The translations under genes and the position numbers were made by a program. DNA of 64,000 bases from Pluralibacter sp. UBA7423 (GTDB lineage: Bacteria > Pseudomonadota > Gammaproteobacteria > Enterobacterales > Enterobacteriaceae): assembly GCA_002470465.1 (NCBI GenBank), contig DKMD01000023.1:45191-109190 (forward strand), given 5' to 3'. The notes beneath the pieces were generated by a model. That model had not been told where the DNA came from, ran no database searches, and saw only the letters and a list, made by a program, of their open reading frames with translations. Positions 45,096 through 54,368 of the stretch are shown here, piece by piece. Position 1 is the first letter of the stretch, and each line of letters starts with the position of its first letter.

Positions 45096-46520
45096 TCAGA
45101 CGATCTCTTGTGCGTACTGATACAGCGCTTTTAACAGGGCAAGCTTCTCATTGTCGTTTGCATGCTGGGCGTACAGCGCTTCAAGTTCCTGGGCGTAAGC
45201 CTGTAAGTATTCCGGTGTGAACACATTACGGCGGTGCTGTAGCCAGCGCTGCTGTTCTGCTTCGTCCAGAGTGCCCGGGAAGTTTCGGGCACGATAGTTA
45301 AACAGCAGTTTTTCGATGCGCTTATCGGCAAACGTCAGATCCAGCGCAGGCAGATTACGCGGTTCCGTTTCCAGCAGGATTTTCAGCGCGGCGCGGTCTG
45401 CATCGCTGAAGAAGCCGTTATAGAGCTGGGCGTCGACGTTTTCTGAGGGAACGAATGGCTCGGCTTCGGCGAAAATCGCCACGACTTTGTCACGCACTTG
45501 TGGATTTTCGCGCAGCACTTTGAGGTTATCCAGGCACTGCTGGCGGTTAATACCAAGGCGATCCGCATCTTCCGGACGTAGCGTATTGGCCTGCGCCAGG
45601 ATCGGGCATTTATTCAGATGCACCAGCTTAACGGGAACGGCTACCAGCTCGCCCAGCTCGGCTTTTGGCGTGTATAAGCGCTCGCGAAGCTCATCGGCGC
45701 TCAGCTCCAGCAGCGGAGAAATATCGCCCGCCAGATCCACCATTATTACTGCGTTCTTGTTCTCCGGATGCCACGCAAGCGGTGCGACCCAGCTGGTATT
45801 GCCCCGCCAGGCACCGAACATGCCTGAAATATGCACCAGCGGCTTCATTTGCGGCACGTCTATCAGCGTTGCAAGCTTGTTTTTGCCTCGGTAGCTGTAG
45901 AGGTAATCAAACAGGCGAGGCTGCTGCGTTTTGACGAGCTTCGCCATCGCTATCGTCGCGTAAACATCCGCCATCGCATCGTGCGCATTGCTGTGCTCAA
46001 TGCCGTTGGCTTTGGTCAGGTGCTCCAGGCGGAAACTCGGCAGGCCATCGTCATTCTCGGGCCAGTTGATACCTTCCGGGCGCAGTGCGTAGCAGGCACG
46101 CATTACATCAAGCAGATCCCAGCGGGAATTATGATTTTGCCAGCTCCAGGCATAGGGATCGTAAAAGTTGCGGTAGAAGATATTACGGGTGACTTCATCG
46201 TCAAATCGTACGTTGTTATACCCGACCACGCAGGTTTTCGGCACGGTAAACAGATCGTGGATTCGACGGGCAAACTCGGCTTCGTTTTCGCCCTTCGCCA
46301 GCGCTTCCTGCGGCGTAATGCCGGTGATCATTACCGCCTGAGGCTGCGGCAGGTAATCGTCGGCGGGCTTGCAGTAAAACACCTCGGGCTCGCCGATGAT
46401 GTTGAAATCAGCGTCGGTACGAATGGCCGCAAATTGTGCGGGTCTGTCCAGCTGTGGGCTGGTGCCGAAGGTTTCGTAATCGTGAAACAGGAAGCCGGCT
46501 TGCGATGGCGTGTCTTGCAT
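45096..46520 (-). CDS. sbcB: Exodeoxyribonuclease I
   Basis: Processive 3'-5' single-strand DNA exonuclease acting in mismatch repair and recombination, bound to SSB. A 474-residue DEDDh protein: first motif FHDYETFGTSP (Asp14, Glu16), VGYNNVRFDDEV and HNSRWDLLDVMRACYAL as the second, and NAHDAMADVYATI with the third acidic and His residues. The C-terminal SH3-like and helical parts are as in the E. coli enzyme. Confidence 0.97.
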   Translation of the reverse strand: MQDTPSQAGFLFHDYETFGTSPQLDRPAQFAAIRTDADFNIIGEPEVFYCKPADDYLPQPQAVMITGITPQEALAKGENEAEFARRIHDLFTVPKTCVVGYNNVRFDDEVTRNIFYRNFYDPYAWSWQNHNSRWDLLDVMRACYALRPEGINWPENDDGLPSFRLEHLTKANGIEHSNAHDAMADVYATIAMAKLVKTQQPRLFDYLYSYRGKNKLATLIDVPQMKPLVHISGMFGAWRGNTSWVAPLAWHPENKNAVIMVDLAGDISPLLELSADELRERLYTPKAELGELVAVPVKLVHLNKCPILAQANTLRPEDADRLGINRQQCLDNLKVLRENPQVRDKVVAIFAEAEPFVPSENVDAQLYNGFFSDADRAALKILLETEPRNLPALDLTFADKRIEKLLFNYRARNFPGTLDEAEQQRWLQHRRNVFTPEYLQAYAQELEALYAQHANDNEKLALLKALYQYAQEIV

Positions 46521-46700
46521 AGTAATCAGTAACCCGTGTGCGCATTAGCCCGTCATGGTAAACGATTTGCCCTCTCATCAGAAGCATACACACGAGCCGT
46601 GCGGCCTTGCTCGCAGGAAATGTCATATTTCCTTGCAATTTAACGCTGTCAGTAAAGCGTAACTGCCGTAAAAAGAACGGGAATACGAGAAATTGAGGAT

Positions 46701-47873
46701 ATGCTGTTGAAAGGCCGTTTGTTTATTGCTGTTTCTTTGCTCGCTTCGGGCATTTCCTGCGCAGTTGCCGCAGATTACATTCCCGCACCCGTTCAACCTC
46801 CAGCTATTCAGGCTGCGGCCTGGGTTCTGATGGATTACACCACCGGCCAGGTTCTGACCGCCGGTAACGAACATCAGCAGCGCAATCCAGCGAGCCTGAC
46901 CAAGCTAATGACTGGCTATGTGGTCGATCGCGCGATTGACAGCCACCGTATCAGCCCGGATGACATGGTTACCGTGGGCCGCGATGCGTGGGCGAAAGGA
47001 AATCCCGTCTTTGACGGATCGTCCCTGATGTTTCTGAAGGAGGGCGACAGGCTGAGCGTTCACGACTTAAGTCGTGGCCTGATCGTCGATTCAGGAAACG
47101 ATGCCTGCGTGGCGCTGGCGGATTATGTCGCAGGCGGACAGCCGCAGTTCGTCAATATGATGAATAGCTACGTGCAAAAACTCGGCCTGAAGGACACGCA
47201 TTTTGAAACCGTACACGGTCTGGATGCGCCGGGTCAGCACAGTTCGGCCTACGATTTGGCTGTGCTTTCCCGCGCCATCATTCACGGTGAGCCTGATTTC
47301 TACCACATGTATAGCGAAAAAAGCCTGACGTGGAACGGCATCACTCAAAACAACCGTAACGGGCTGCTGTGGGATAAAACCCTCAACGTCGACGGGCTGA
47401 AAACGGGCCATACTGCCAGCGCTGGCTTTAACCTCATTGCTTCTGCCGTGGACGGCAATCGCCGCCTGATTGCCGTGGTGATGGGCGCGGCAAGCTCCAA
47501 AGGCCGAGAAGATCAGGCGCGTAAATTGCTGCACTGGGGCCAGCAGAATTTCGACACGGTCGAGGTGCTGAAAAATGGCAAGCAGGTGGGCGTAGAGCGT
47601 ATCTGGTACGGGGACAAAGAGCAGGTGAGTCTTGGCACCGATCAGGATTTCTGGCTGTCGCTGCCGAAATCCGAAGTGCCGAACATTAAGGCGAAATACG
47701 TACTCGACAAAAAAGAGCTGGATGCACCGATCGCGGCCCATCAGCGCGTAGGTGAAATTGAACTGTACGACGGCAATAAAATTATTGCCCACTGGCCGCT
47801 GGTGACGCTGGAAAGCGTTGGCAAAGGCGGCATGTTCTCCCGCTTCAGCGACTGGTTGCATCACAAAGCCTGA
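46701..47873 (+). CDS. dacD: D-alanyl-D-alanine carboxypeptidase (PBP6b)
   Basis: A 390-residue low-molecular-weight penicillin-binding protein that trims the terminal D-Ala of peptidoglycan pentapeptides. A Sec signal peptide covers about residues 1-24 (cleavage after VAA likely). Active-site motifs: SLTK with Ser65 and Lys68, SGN at 131-133, KTG at 234-236. The C-terminal PBP5-type domain ends in an amphipathic anchor (MFSRFSDWLHHKA). A terminator-like hairpin follows at 47883. Confidence 0.97.
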   Translation: MLLKGRLFIAVSLLASGISCAVAADYIPAPVQPPAIQAAAWVLMDYTTGQVLTAGNEHQQRNPASLTKLMTGYVVDRAIDSHRISPDDMVTVGRDAWAKGNPVFDGSSLMFLKEGDRLSVHDLSRGLIVDSGNDACVALADYVAGGQPQFVNMMNSYVQKLGLKDTHFETVHGLDAPGQHSSAYDLAVLSRAIIHGEPDFYHMYSEKSLTWNGITQNNRNGLLWDKTLNVDGLKTGHTASAGFNLIASAVDGNRRLIAVVMGAASSKGREDQARKLLHWGQQNFDTVEVLKNGKQVGVERIWYGDKEQVSLGTDQDFWLSLPKSEVPNIKAKYVLDKKELDAPIAAHQRVGEIELYDGNKIIAHWPLVTLESVGKGGMFSRFSDWLHHKA

Positions 47874-47882
47874 TCCTCTCTG

Positions 47883-47908
47883 AACGCTCCCATCCGGGGG
47901 CGTTTTAC
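47883..47908 (+). terminator. Probable terminator after dacD
   Basis: AACGCTCCC, loop ATCC, GGGGGCGTTTTA: stem with one mismatch and a short T-run, 9 bases after the dacD stop. Confidence 0.7.
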
Positions 47909-48002
47909 TTTTATGTTCTGTGAAATATCGCACATACTCCATCAGATGTGTTTGCTAGATTTTATATGTATATTTATCCAGTAAATCGTTAGCGGAGGCA
48001 GT

Positions 48003-48476
48003 ATGGATTACAGCATCACTCAGCAGCAAAAACGCGTAGTGGCCGGTTTTCACATGGTCGGTCCGTGGGAGCAGACCGTAAAGCAGGGCTTCGAACAGCT
48101 GGCAATGTGGGTTAGCGGGCAAAAGATCCCGGCGAAAGAGTGGGTGGCCGTTTATTACGATAATCCTGACGAAGTCCCGGCCGAAAAGTTGCGCTGTGAT
48201 ACCGTTGTCACAGTAGTGGATGGGTTCACGCCGCCAGCTAACAGTGAAGGGGTGATCGTCACTGAAGTGGAGGCAGGGCTGTACGCCAAAGCGTCGGCGC
48301 GCGTGATCGATCATGACTTCTCCACGCCATGGTATCAGTTCTTCAACAGCGTATTGCAGGATAAAGACCATGAGCTGGACGCGAAGCCATGCTTCGAACT
48401 GTACCTCAACGACGGCAATCAGGACGGCCACTGGGATATCGAAATGTATGTCCCTGTTAAAAAACGCCGCGTTTAA
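48003..48476 (+). CDS. sbmC: DNA gyrase inhibitor SbmC (GyrI)
   Basis: A 157-residue GyrI-like small-molecule-binding domain protein of the SHS2/AraC-effector-domain type. In E. coli SbmC protects gyrase from microcin B17, CcdB and quinolones and is induced by SOS. The N-terminus [20 protein letters not shown] and C-terminal [13 protein letters not shown] are typical. Upstream (47940-47965) is AT-rich with the probable promoter; a CTG-N10-CAG LexA box was not clearly resolved. Confidence 0.94.
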   Translation: MDYSITQQQKRVVAGFHMVGPWEQTVKQGFEQLAMWVSGQKIPAKEWVAVYYDNPDEVPAEKLRCDTVVTVVDGFTPPANSEGVIVTEVEAGLYAKASARVIDHDFSTPWYQFFNSVLQDKDHELDAKPCFELYLNDGNQDGHWDIEMYVPVKKRRV

Positions 48477-48577
48477 GGTAAAAATACCTGCTGTCTGAAA
48501 GGTTATTTCTACATTCGTGATGCCAGCGGCAGAAAAACAGATACAATTGTGTTTTCTGCCCAGGCCGGAGAGCGGAT

Positions 48578-49636
48578 GTGCGCGCCGATAAATCACTGAG
48601 TCCTTTTGAAATTCGTCTCTACCGCCACTACCGTGTTGTTCACGGTGTGCGAATTGCTCTTGCGTTTATTCTGACCTTCCTGTTAATCCGGTTGTTTGAC
48701 GTCCCTGAAGGCACCTGGCCGCTCATTACGCTGGTTGTTCTTATGGGGCCCATTTCCTTCTGGGGAAATGTGGTGCCACGTGCGTTCGAACGTATCGGCG
48801 GTACAATCCTTGGATCGGCGATGGGGCTCGTCGCGCTGAAGCTCGAACTGATGTCCCTGCCGTTAATGTTGCTATGGTGCGCGGCAGCGATGTTTCTCTG
48901 CGGCTGGCTGGCGCTCGGTAAGAAACCGTATCAGGCGCTGCTTATCGGCATCACGCTTTCAGTGGTTGTCGGGGCACCTGCAGGTGATATGCACACCGCG
49001 CTGTGGCGAAGCGGCGATGTGATCATTGGTTCGCTTCTGGCGATGCTGTTCACGGGGATCTGGCCGCAGCGGGCTTTCCTGCACTGGCGTATCCAGATGG
49101 CTGGCTACGTAACGGAGCTTAACCGCCTCTATCAGACCGGCTTTTCTCCCAATTTGCTGGAGCGCCCGCGCCTGGAGCGGCGGATGCAAAAAACGCTAAA
49201 CGAAGTCGTCAAGATGCGTGGCCTTATCTCTCCCGCCAGTAAAGAAACCCATATCCAGAAAGCCATTTTTGAAGGGATCCAGACCGTCAACCGCAATCTG
49301 GTCTGTATGCTGGAGCTGCAAATCAACGCGTACTGGGCCTCGCGCGGCAGCCATTATGTGATGCTCAATGCACATACCTTGCGAGACATGCAGCAGATGA
49401 CGCAGCAAACACTGCTCACCATTGCGCATGCGCTATACGAAGGCAATCCGCAGCCTATTCTTGCCAATAACGAAAAGCTCAATGACATCGTCGCTGAGCT
49501 GCGCCAGCTGGTGAATGATTATAAGGGCGAGAATTTATCGGAAACCCCAATGCATGGCTACGTCTGGTTGAGCATGGAGCTGGCGCGCCAGCTGGAATTG
49601 CTGTCGCATCTGATTTGCCGGGCATTGCGTAAATAA
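48578..49636 (+). CDS. yeeA: Inner-membrane protein YeeA (aromatic acid exporter/FUSC-like family)
   Basis: A 352-residue membrane protein with hydrophobic helices clustered in residues 25-160 and a soluble helical C-terminal half, the layout of the FUSC/ArAE exporter family. Starts at GTG 48578 (reads as MRADKSLSPFEIRLYRHYR), with GGAG upstream. Substrate unknown; exporter function is by family only. Stands alone between sbmC and tmaR. Confidence 0.92.
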   Translation: MRADKSLSPFEIRLYRHYRVVHGVRIALAFILTFLLIRLFDVPEGTWPLITLVVLMGPISFWGNVVPRAFERIGGTILGSAMGLVALKLELMSLPLMLLWCAAAMFLCGWLALGKKPYQALLIGITLSVVVGAPAGDMHTALWRSGDVIIGSLLAMLFTGIWPQRAFLHWRIQMAGYVTELNRLYQTGFSPNLLERPRLERRMQKTLNEVVKMRGLISPASKETHIQKAIFEGIQTVNRNLVCMLELQINAYWASRGSHYVMLNAHTLRDMQQMTQQTLLTIAHALYEGNPQPILANNEKLNDIVAELRQLVNDYKGENLSETPMHGYVWLSMELARQLELLSHLICRALRK

Positions 49637-49800
49637 CGCCCGGATGGTCACGCTTTACCGGATGGTTGTTTCGATTCAGCTCGGTTTAGGGTTATGATTA
49701 AGCCAGAGCAAAAACCATTGTCATTCACGGTCGCCAGCAGTTATGTTTACCTGTAGCGGCTGTTTTACGAATCCGAATCTCAATTATCAGGGGTGTAAAA

Positions 49801-50136
49801 ATGGAAACAACCAAACCTTCGTTCCAGGACGTTCTGGAGTTTGTTCGTCTGTTCCGTCGTAAAAACAAACTGCAGCGCGAAATTCAGGACGTTGAGAAAA
49901 AGGTCCGTGACAACCAGAAGCGTGTACTGCTGCTCGACAACCTCAGTGATTACATCAAGCCGGGCATGAGCGTGGAAGCCATTCAGGGCATCATTGCCAG
50001 CATGAAAACCGACTACGAAGATCGCGTAGATGACTACATCATCAAAAATGCTGAACTCTCCAAAGAGCGTCGCGAGATCTCCAAAAAGCTGAAAGTGATG
50101 GGCGAGCTGAAAACGGCTGATTCTAAAGCAGAATAA
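49801..50136 (+). CDS. tmaR: PTS polar localisation protein TmaR (YeeX, DUF496)
   Basis: A 111-residue, highly charged, almost wholly helical/coiled-coil protein ([20 protein letters not shown] and [20 protein letters not shown]). E. coli TmaR clusters at a cell pole and holds PTS enzyme I there, controlling sugar uptake. Length and start [15 protein letters not shown] agree with the family. A clear terminator follows at 50157-50188. Confidence 0.95.
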   Translation: METTKPSFQDVLEFVRLFRRKNKLQREIQDVEKKVRDNQKRVLLLDNLSDYIKPGMSVEAIQGIIASMKTDYEDRVDDYIIKNAELSKERREISKKLKVMGELKTADSKAE

Positions 50137-50156
50137 TAGCGGTATCGGTGAAGAAA

Positions 50157-50188
50157 GCGGTGACGGCAAAGCCTCACCGTTTTTTTTG
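50157..50188 (+). terminator. Rho-independent terminator after tmaR
   Basis: CGGTGACGGC, loop AAA, GCCTCACCG, then eight T residues. Stem has one bulge; 20 bases after the tmaR stop. Confidence 0.88.
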
Positions 50189-50209
50189 TTCTGCTGAACG
50201 CAGAAAAGC

Positions 50210-50237
50210 AAAAAGCCTGCTCGAAAGCAGGCTTTTC
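50210..50237 (-). terminator. Terminator of the tRNA-Asn gene
   Basis: On the minus strand AAAAGCCTGCTTTCGAGCAGGCTTTTT: a perfect stem immediately after the tRNA-Asn 3' end. Confidence 0.88.
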
Positions 50238-50243
50238 TATATT

Positions 50244-50319
50244 TGGCTCCTCTGACTGGACTCGAACCAGTGACATACGGATTAACAGTCCGCCGTTCTA
50301 CCGACTGAACTACAGAGGA
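50244..50319 (-). tRNA. tRNA-Asn (anticodon GTT)
   Basis: A 76-base cloverleaf on the minus strand beginning TCCTCTGTAGTTCAG and ending CAGAGGAGCCA. Acceptor stem TCCTCTG pairs with CAGAGGA; anticodon loop CTGTTAA gives GTT; T-loop TTCGAGT. The CCA is encoded. It matches enteric tRNA-Asn throughout. Confidence 0.98.
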
Positions 50320-50419
50320 ATCGTGTGAACGAGGCGCATATTAATAGCCGCCCTATTTTGTGTCAATACTAAATTTAACTGCCTGATTCGATTGCATGAA
50401 ATAGAGGCAATGTGTCGTT

Positions 50420-51217
50420 TTAGTGAACTACGCGTAGATTAGCGCTTTCGCTGCCACCATTATCACGCATTCGCTGTAGTGGATCCTGCTGGTAAAAATG
50501 GCAGAAACGTTGCCACAGTGCCGGGAAACGGGGGGCAAATAATTCAGGTGCGCTGAAGAAGTATTCTGATAGCACGGCGAAACATTCCGCAGGGTCTGTG
50601 GCCGCGTAAGCATCAATGCTGGCGGCGCTTTCACCTACTAAATCAATTTCATCCTGAATGTTGTTCATTGCCGCATGCAGGTCATGTTCCCAGCCTGCGA
50701 CCTCGCGCAGCGATACCAAAGGCACGCCATTAGCGCGATCGCCGTTACGGACGTCAAGCTTGTGCGCCACTTCATGGATTATCAGGTTAAAGCCGGAGGC
50801 GTCGAAGGAGTCCTGAATATCCAGCCAGTTCAGCACGATAGGCCCCTGCTGCCAGCTTTGTCCGGACTGCACCACTCGCTGGTTATGCACGAGTCCAATA
50901 TCATCTTCCCATTCGTCATCCACGACAAACGGAGCAGGGTAGATCAACACTTCATGAAAGCCGTCAAGCCACTCCAGGCCGAGCGACAGAACCGGCAGGC
51001 AAAACAGCATGGCGATCCTCGCATTCTGCAGTGGCGTCAGCTCTAATCCCTGCAGCAGGACGAGACGCTTATGTTGTAGAAAACGGTCTGCCAGCTGCGT
51101 AAGTCTCAGCTGTTCTTCCGGTGACAGGCTTGCCAGAACAGGGATGGCAAGCGCCTGTTCCCATGGGATATCCGCGTTAAGGGGGGCGTCATTTGCTTTC
51201 CAGGGCCATTTAATCAT
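50420..51217 (-). CDS. mtfA: DgsA (Mlc) titration factor / zinc peptidase MtfA
   Basis: A 265-residue cytoplasmic metallopeptidase (formerly yeeI) that binds and inactivates the glucose repressor Mlc, raising ptsG expression. The zinc motif HEVAHKLD is at residues 148-155 (HExxH 148-152), with a downstream Glu in [14 protein letters not shown] as third ligand region. Start MIKWPWK at 51217; the frame extends 11 codons upstream. Located between the two tRNA genes as in E. coli. Confidence 0.95.
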   Translation of the reverse strand: MIKWPWKANDAPLNADIPWEQALAIPVLASLSPEEQLRLTQLADRFLQHKRLVLLQGLELTPLQNARIAMLFCLPVLSLGLEWLDGFHEVLIYPAPFVVDDEWEDDIGLVHNQRVVQSGQSWQQGPIVLNWLDIQDSFDASGFNLIIHEVAHKLDVRNGDRANGVPLVSLREVAGWEHDLHAAMNNIQDEIDLVGESAASIDAYAATDPAECFAVLSEYFFSAPELFAPRFPALWQRFCHFYQQDPLQRMRDNGGSESANLRVVH

Positions 51218-51309
51218 CGCTTTGCTCGCAAACTCGTCACTTGACATCAATTAAAGGGGCAGGGCCTGTTAAAATGCCAAAGATCCTGGCATCATGGCAA
51301 CCATTCTGC

Positions 51310-51399
51310 GGAGAGATGCCGGAGCGGCTGAACGGACTAGTCTCGAAAACTAGAGTAGGGGCAACTCTACCGGGGGTTCAAATCCCCCTCTCTCCGCCA
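51310..51399 (+). tRNA. serU: tRNA-Ser (anticodon CGA)
   Basis: A 90-base type II tRNA starting GGAGAGATGCCGGAG and ending CTCTCCGCCA. Anticodon CGA at 51344-51346 inside loop CTCGAAA; long variable arm AGTAGGGGCAACTCTA; T-arm GGGGGTTCAAATCCCCC. The anticodon stem is CTAGT/ACTAG. tRNA-Ser genes are common island sites, and a decayed mobile region follows directly. Confidence 0.98.
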
Positions 51400-51555
51400 C
51401 TCATTATCTTCAATGCATTGAATTTAAAAATCTTTTCTGTATTTCACATGCCTGGTATGCCACCAGATGTTCACTTCATTTCCTCTCGAACGTTCATCCC
51501 TGAGCAACAATCTGTCTAGCCAATAAGCCAGAACAAATCAGAAGTACTCCGGAGT

Positions 51556-51669
51556 TTAGCCTTTGCCTTTTTTCAAGTCATTGATGTTTTGTACAACTTG
51601 AGAGTGGTATCTAGCTTTTTGTTCATTTAAGTAAAGACGATGCTGCATTTCTGACCATGCTCCTGACTC
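51556..51669 (-). pseudogene. Possible C-terminal remnant of an unidentified gene
   Basis: On the minus strand an open stretch of 37 codons reads ESGAWSEMQHRLYLNEQKAR and on to a lysine-rich end (INDLKKGKG) and TAA at 51558-51556, with a stop codon just upstream and no start. The amphipathic, charged end looks like the tail of a real protein rather than random sequence, and it lies next to a tRNA and an IS remnant, where integrase leftovers are usual. I cannot name the parent family. Confidence 0.25.
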
Positions 51670-51777
51670 TTAAAAATGTGAATCGCCACAGATAAGCCAG
51701 ACACTTTGTGGCCGTTGATGGACGGAGCCAGCCCTGGTAGACGATCCCGATGTTTATTTTGAGTACAGGAGAAGACG

Positions 51778-51863
51778 ATGGGCACACCACGAGTACACCT
51801 TAGTTTAAGGAAGAGGCCGTCCGTCAAATCCCGGAAGGTGACTATTCTCTGCCCGATATCGTC
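51778..51863 (+). pseudogene. Remnant of IS3-family transposase orfA
   Basis: Reads ATGGGCACACCACGA (MGTPR), then after an apparent one-base deletion the frame continues as T-P-stop-FKEEAVRQIPEGDYSLPDIV up to 51863. MGTPRFTPEFKEEAVRQI is the familiar opening of IS3-family OrfA. The TAG at 51801-51803 stands where GAG would encode the Glu of PEF. So at least one frameshift and one nonsense change are present, and similarity ends abruptly. Only the first ~28 codons remain; no orfB or inverted repeats were found. Confidence 0.7.
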
Positions 51864-52172
51864 TTATCCGGACCTGGCAGGGCTAGCATGTATCATGCGG
51901 TCTTTACCCATAAATAAAACTGACGCTACCCGTACACGTCTGTCTTTAAGCTTATTTCGTCAATATGCCAAAATAATGAAACCACTAGTACATTCACCAA
52001 AAAAATGAATGTTGGTTTAATTATAATTATTTTATATTAATTATCAGGATTAACTTTCATTTCGAAAATTCTTAATTTATGGCTTTTATCGCTCTGGAAG
52101 CCAGTAGGAGTCGCACTCTGTAATTATGCTGAATTTCATTTGAGTGGTGCTTAAGTTTTAAATGTGTTTCCC

Positions 52173-52207
52173 CTGTTTTACTTTTAATTACATTACTGGT
52201 AAAACAG
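52173..52207. promoter_or_regulatory. Perfect inverted repeat upstream of tssB (possible operator)
   Basis: CTGTTTTAC at 52173-52181 and its exact reverse complement GTAAAACAG at 52199-52207, separated by 17 AT-rich bases, about 60 bases before the tssB start codon. Spacing could suit a dimeric regulator contacting sites about 2.5 turns apart, or a hairpin in the 5' untranslated RNA. No known regulator motif was recognised. Confidence 0.45.
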
Positions 52208-52268
52208 AAATCGTTTTTCATACGACCAGCCTCCCCTTCAATGGATGCATTTATTCAGGAGATACCAC

Positions 52269-52766
52269 ATGGCAGATTCATTTCAGCAGGAAATACCTAA
52301 GGCACGAGTTAATATAAAACTTGATTTACATACGGGCGGGGCCCAGAAGAAGGTTGAGCTCCCACTCAAGCTTCTGACAGTGGGCGACTTCAGTAACGGG
52401 AAAGCAGAAGGTACGCTGTCTGAGCGTGAGAAAATCAATGTCAACAAGAACAACTTCAACAGCGTGCTGGCTGACCTGAATCCGGAAGTTAATCTTACCG
52501 TTAAAAACACCCTGGCAAACGATGGCTCCGAAGAAAATATCCATCTTCAGTTTCAGGAGATGAAGGATTTCGAACCCGAGCAGGTTGCCCGTCAAATCCC
52601 ACAGCTGCGTGCAATGCTCGCCATGCGTAATTTACTGCGCGATTTAAAATCTAACCTTCTTGATAATGTTACCTTCCGTAAAGAACTCGAGAAAATTCTT
52701 AAAGACCCGATGCTCAGCGACGAACTGCGTAATGAGCTGAATGCACTTGCCCCGGCCCAGGATTAA
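52269..52766 (+). CDS. tssB: T6SS contractile sheath small subunit TssB (VipA)
   Basis: A 165-residue protein that interlocks with TssC to form the contractile sheath around the Hcp tube in the cytoplasm. The ATG at 52269 (MADSFQQEIPKARVNIKLDL) has AGGAGA upstream; the in-frame ATG at 52245 lacks a site. Family marks: PLKLLTVGDFSN and the helical C-terminus (QLRAMLAMRNLLRDLKSNLL) that packs with TssC. First gene of the secretion operon; tssC follows 35 bases later. Confidence 0.96.
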   Translation: MADSFQQEIPKARVNIKLDLHTGGAQKKVELPLKLLTVGDFSNGKAEGTLSEREKINVNKNNFNSVLADLNPEVNLTVKNTLANDGSEENIHLQFQEMKDFEPEQVARQIPQLRAMLAMRNLLRDLKSNLLDNVTFRKELEKILKDPMLSDELRNELNALAPAQD

Positions 52767-52801
52767 TTACTGGAAACGTTAACGGAATAATTACGAGAAA
52801 A

Positions 52802-54352
52802 ATGCTTATGTCTCTGAATAATGAATCCCAGAATCAGGCGGGCGGTATCACTCTGGAAAAAACGCTGCCTCAGGGCGGGGTGTACGCGTCACTGTTTGAA
52901 AAAATTAATTTAACGCCGGTTTCGAAACTCGGTGAACTCGACGGCTTCCAGGATAATAACGTGATGGCGGAAACTTCTGCTGATGCACGCGTTACCGCTG
53001 CCGTTCAGGTCTTCATGCAGTGCCTGAAAAAATCGGGCCAGTCCGTCGAAAAACTCGATAAAACCCTGCTCGACCATCACATTGCTGAGCTGGATTTCCA
53101 GATCAGCCGTCAGCTCGACCAGGTAATGCATAACGATGAATTTCAGAAAGTGGAATCCGTTTGGCGTGGGCTGAAGTCGCTGGTGGATAAAACTGATTTC
53201 CGGCAGAACGTGAAGCTGGAAATTCTCGATCTCTCTAAAGACGAACTTCGTCAGGACTTCGAAGATTCCCCGGAAATCATTCAGAGCGGCCTGTACAAGC
53301 AGACGTATATCGCGGAATACGACACCCCGGGCGGTGAGCCGATTGGCGCGATTATCTCTGCCTACGAGTTCGACGCCTCTGCTCAGGACGTGGCGCTGAT
53401 GCGCAACCTGTCCAAAGTCTCTGCTGCTGCGCACATGCCGTTTATCGGCTCCGCAGGCCCGAAATTCTTCCTGAAAGAGACTATGGAAGAAGTGGCGGCC
53501 ATCAAGGATATCGGTAACTACTTCGACCGCGCCGAGTATATAAAATGGAAATCCTTCCGCGATACTGACGATTCCCGCTACATAGGTCTGGTGATGCCGC
53601 GCGTGCTCGGTCGTCTGCCGTATGGCCCGGACACCGTGCCGGTGCGCAGCTTCAACTACATCGAAGAAGTGAAAGGCCCGGATCACGACAAATATCTGTG
53701 GACCAACGCCTCTTTCGCGTTCGCTGCCAATATGGTGAAAAGCTTCATCAACAACGGCTGGTGCGTGCAAATTCGTGGCCCGCAGGCCGGTGGTGCGGTT
53801 CAGGACCTGCCAATTCACCTGTACGACCTCGGTACCGGTAATCAGGTGAAAATTCCGTCAGAAGTGATGATCCCGGAAACCCGCGAATTTGAATTCGCCA
53901 ACCTCGGCTTCATTCCTCTGTCGTACTATAAAAACCGCGACTATGCGTGCTTCTTCTCTGCCAACTCCACGCAGAAACCGGCGTTGTACGATACCGCTGA
54001 TGCAACAGCCAACAGCCGCATTAACGCACGTCTGCCGTACATCTTCCTGCTGTCGCGCATCGCGCACTATCTGAAGCTTATCCAGCGTGAAAACATCGGT
54101 ACCACCAAGGACCGGCGTTTGCTGGAGCTGGAGCTGAATACCTGGGTACGTGGTCTGGTCACCGAAATGACCGATCCGGGCGACGAGCTGCAGGCTTCTC
54201 ACCCGCTGCGCGATGCGAAAGTGATGGTGGAAGATATCGAAGATAACCCGGGCTTCTTCCGCGTGAAGCTGTACGCCGTGCCGCACTTCCAGGTGGAAGG
54301 GATGGACGTCAATCTGTCTCTGGTTTCCCAGATGCCGAAGGCGAAATCGTAA
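52802..54352 (+). CDS. tssC: T6SS contractile sheath large subunit TssC (VipB)
   Basis: The large sheath subunit, 516 residues from ATG 52802 or 514 from ATG 52808 (MSLNNESQNQAGG); the ribosome-binding site is weak for both. Recognisable TssC features: HHIAELDFQISRQLDQVMHN, EFQKVESVWRGLKSLV, PFIGSAGPKFF and the C-terminal ARLPYIFLLSRIAHYLK followed by PGFFRVKLYAVPHFQVEGM, the sheath handshake region. ClpV recycles TssB/TssC after contraction. tssK follows 16 bases later. Confidence 0.96.
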   Translation: MLMSLNNESQNQAGGITLEKTLPQGGVYASLFEKINLTPVSKLGELDGFQDNNVMAETSADARVTAAVQVFMQCLKKSGQSVEKLDKTLLDHHIAELDFQISRQLDQVMHNDEFQKVESVWRGLKSLVDKTDFRQNVKLEILDLSKDELRQDFEDSPEIIQSGLYKQTYIAEYDTPGGEPIGAIISAYEFDASAQDVALMRNLSKVSAAAHMPFIGSAGPKFFLKETMEEVAAIKDIGNYFDRAEYIKWKSFRDTDDSRYIGLVMPRVLGRLPYGPDTVPVRSFNYIEEVKGPDHDKYLWTNASFAFAANMVKSFINNGWCVQIRGPQAGGAVQDLPIHLYDLGTGNQVKIPSEVMIPETREFEFANLGFIPLSYYKNRDYACFFSANSTQKPALYDTADATANSRINARLPYIFLLSRIAHYLKLIQRENIGTTKDRRLLELELNTWVRGLVTEMTDPGDELQASHPLRDAKVMVEDIEDNPGFFRVKLYAVPHFQVEGMDVNLSLVSQMPKAKS

Positions 54353-54368
54353 CTAAGGCAGGAAGCCG

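Larger units (their letters stand above)
51400..52268. other. Non-coding, decayed region between tRNA-Ser and the T6SS genes
   Basis: About 870 bases without an intact gene. It holds a 37-codon minus-strand remnant (51556-51669), an IS3-type orfA remnant (51778-51863), and then about 400 bases of AT-rich sequence with the likely tssB promoter and a perfect 9-base inverted repeat (52173-52207). I saw no integrase gene and no second copy of the tRNA 3' end in the window. Confidence 0.7.

Noticed and set aside
51310..52268. tRNA-Ser as attL of an integrative island covering the T6SS
   Set aside because: No integrase gene and no second copy of the tRNA 3' end were found in the window; T6SS genes have backbone-like composition.
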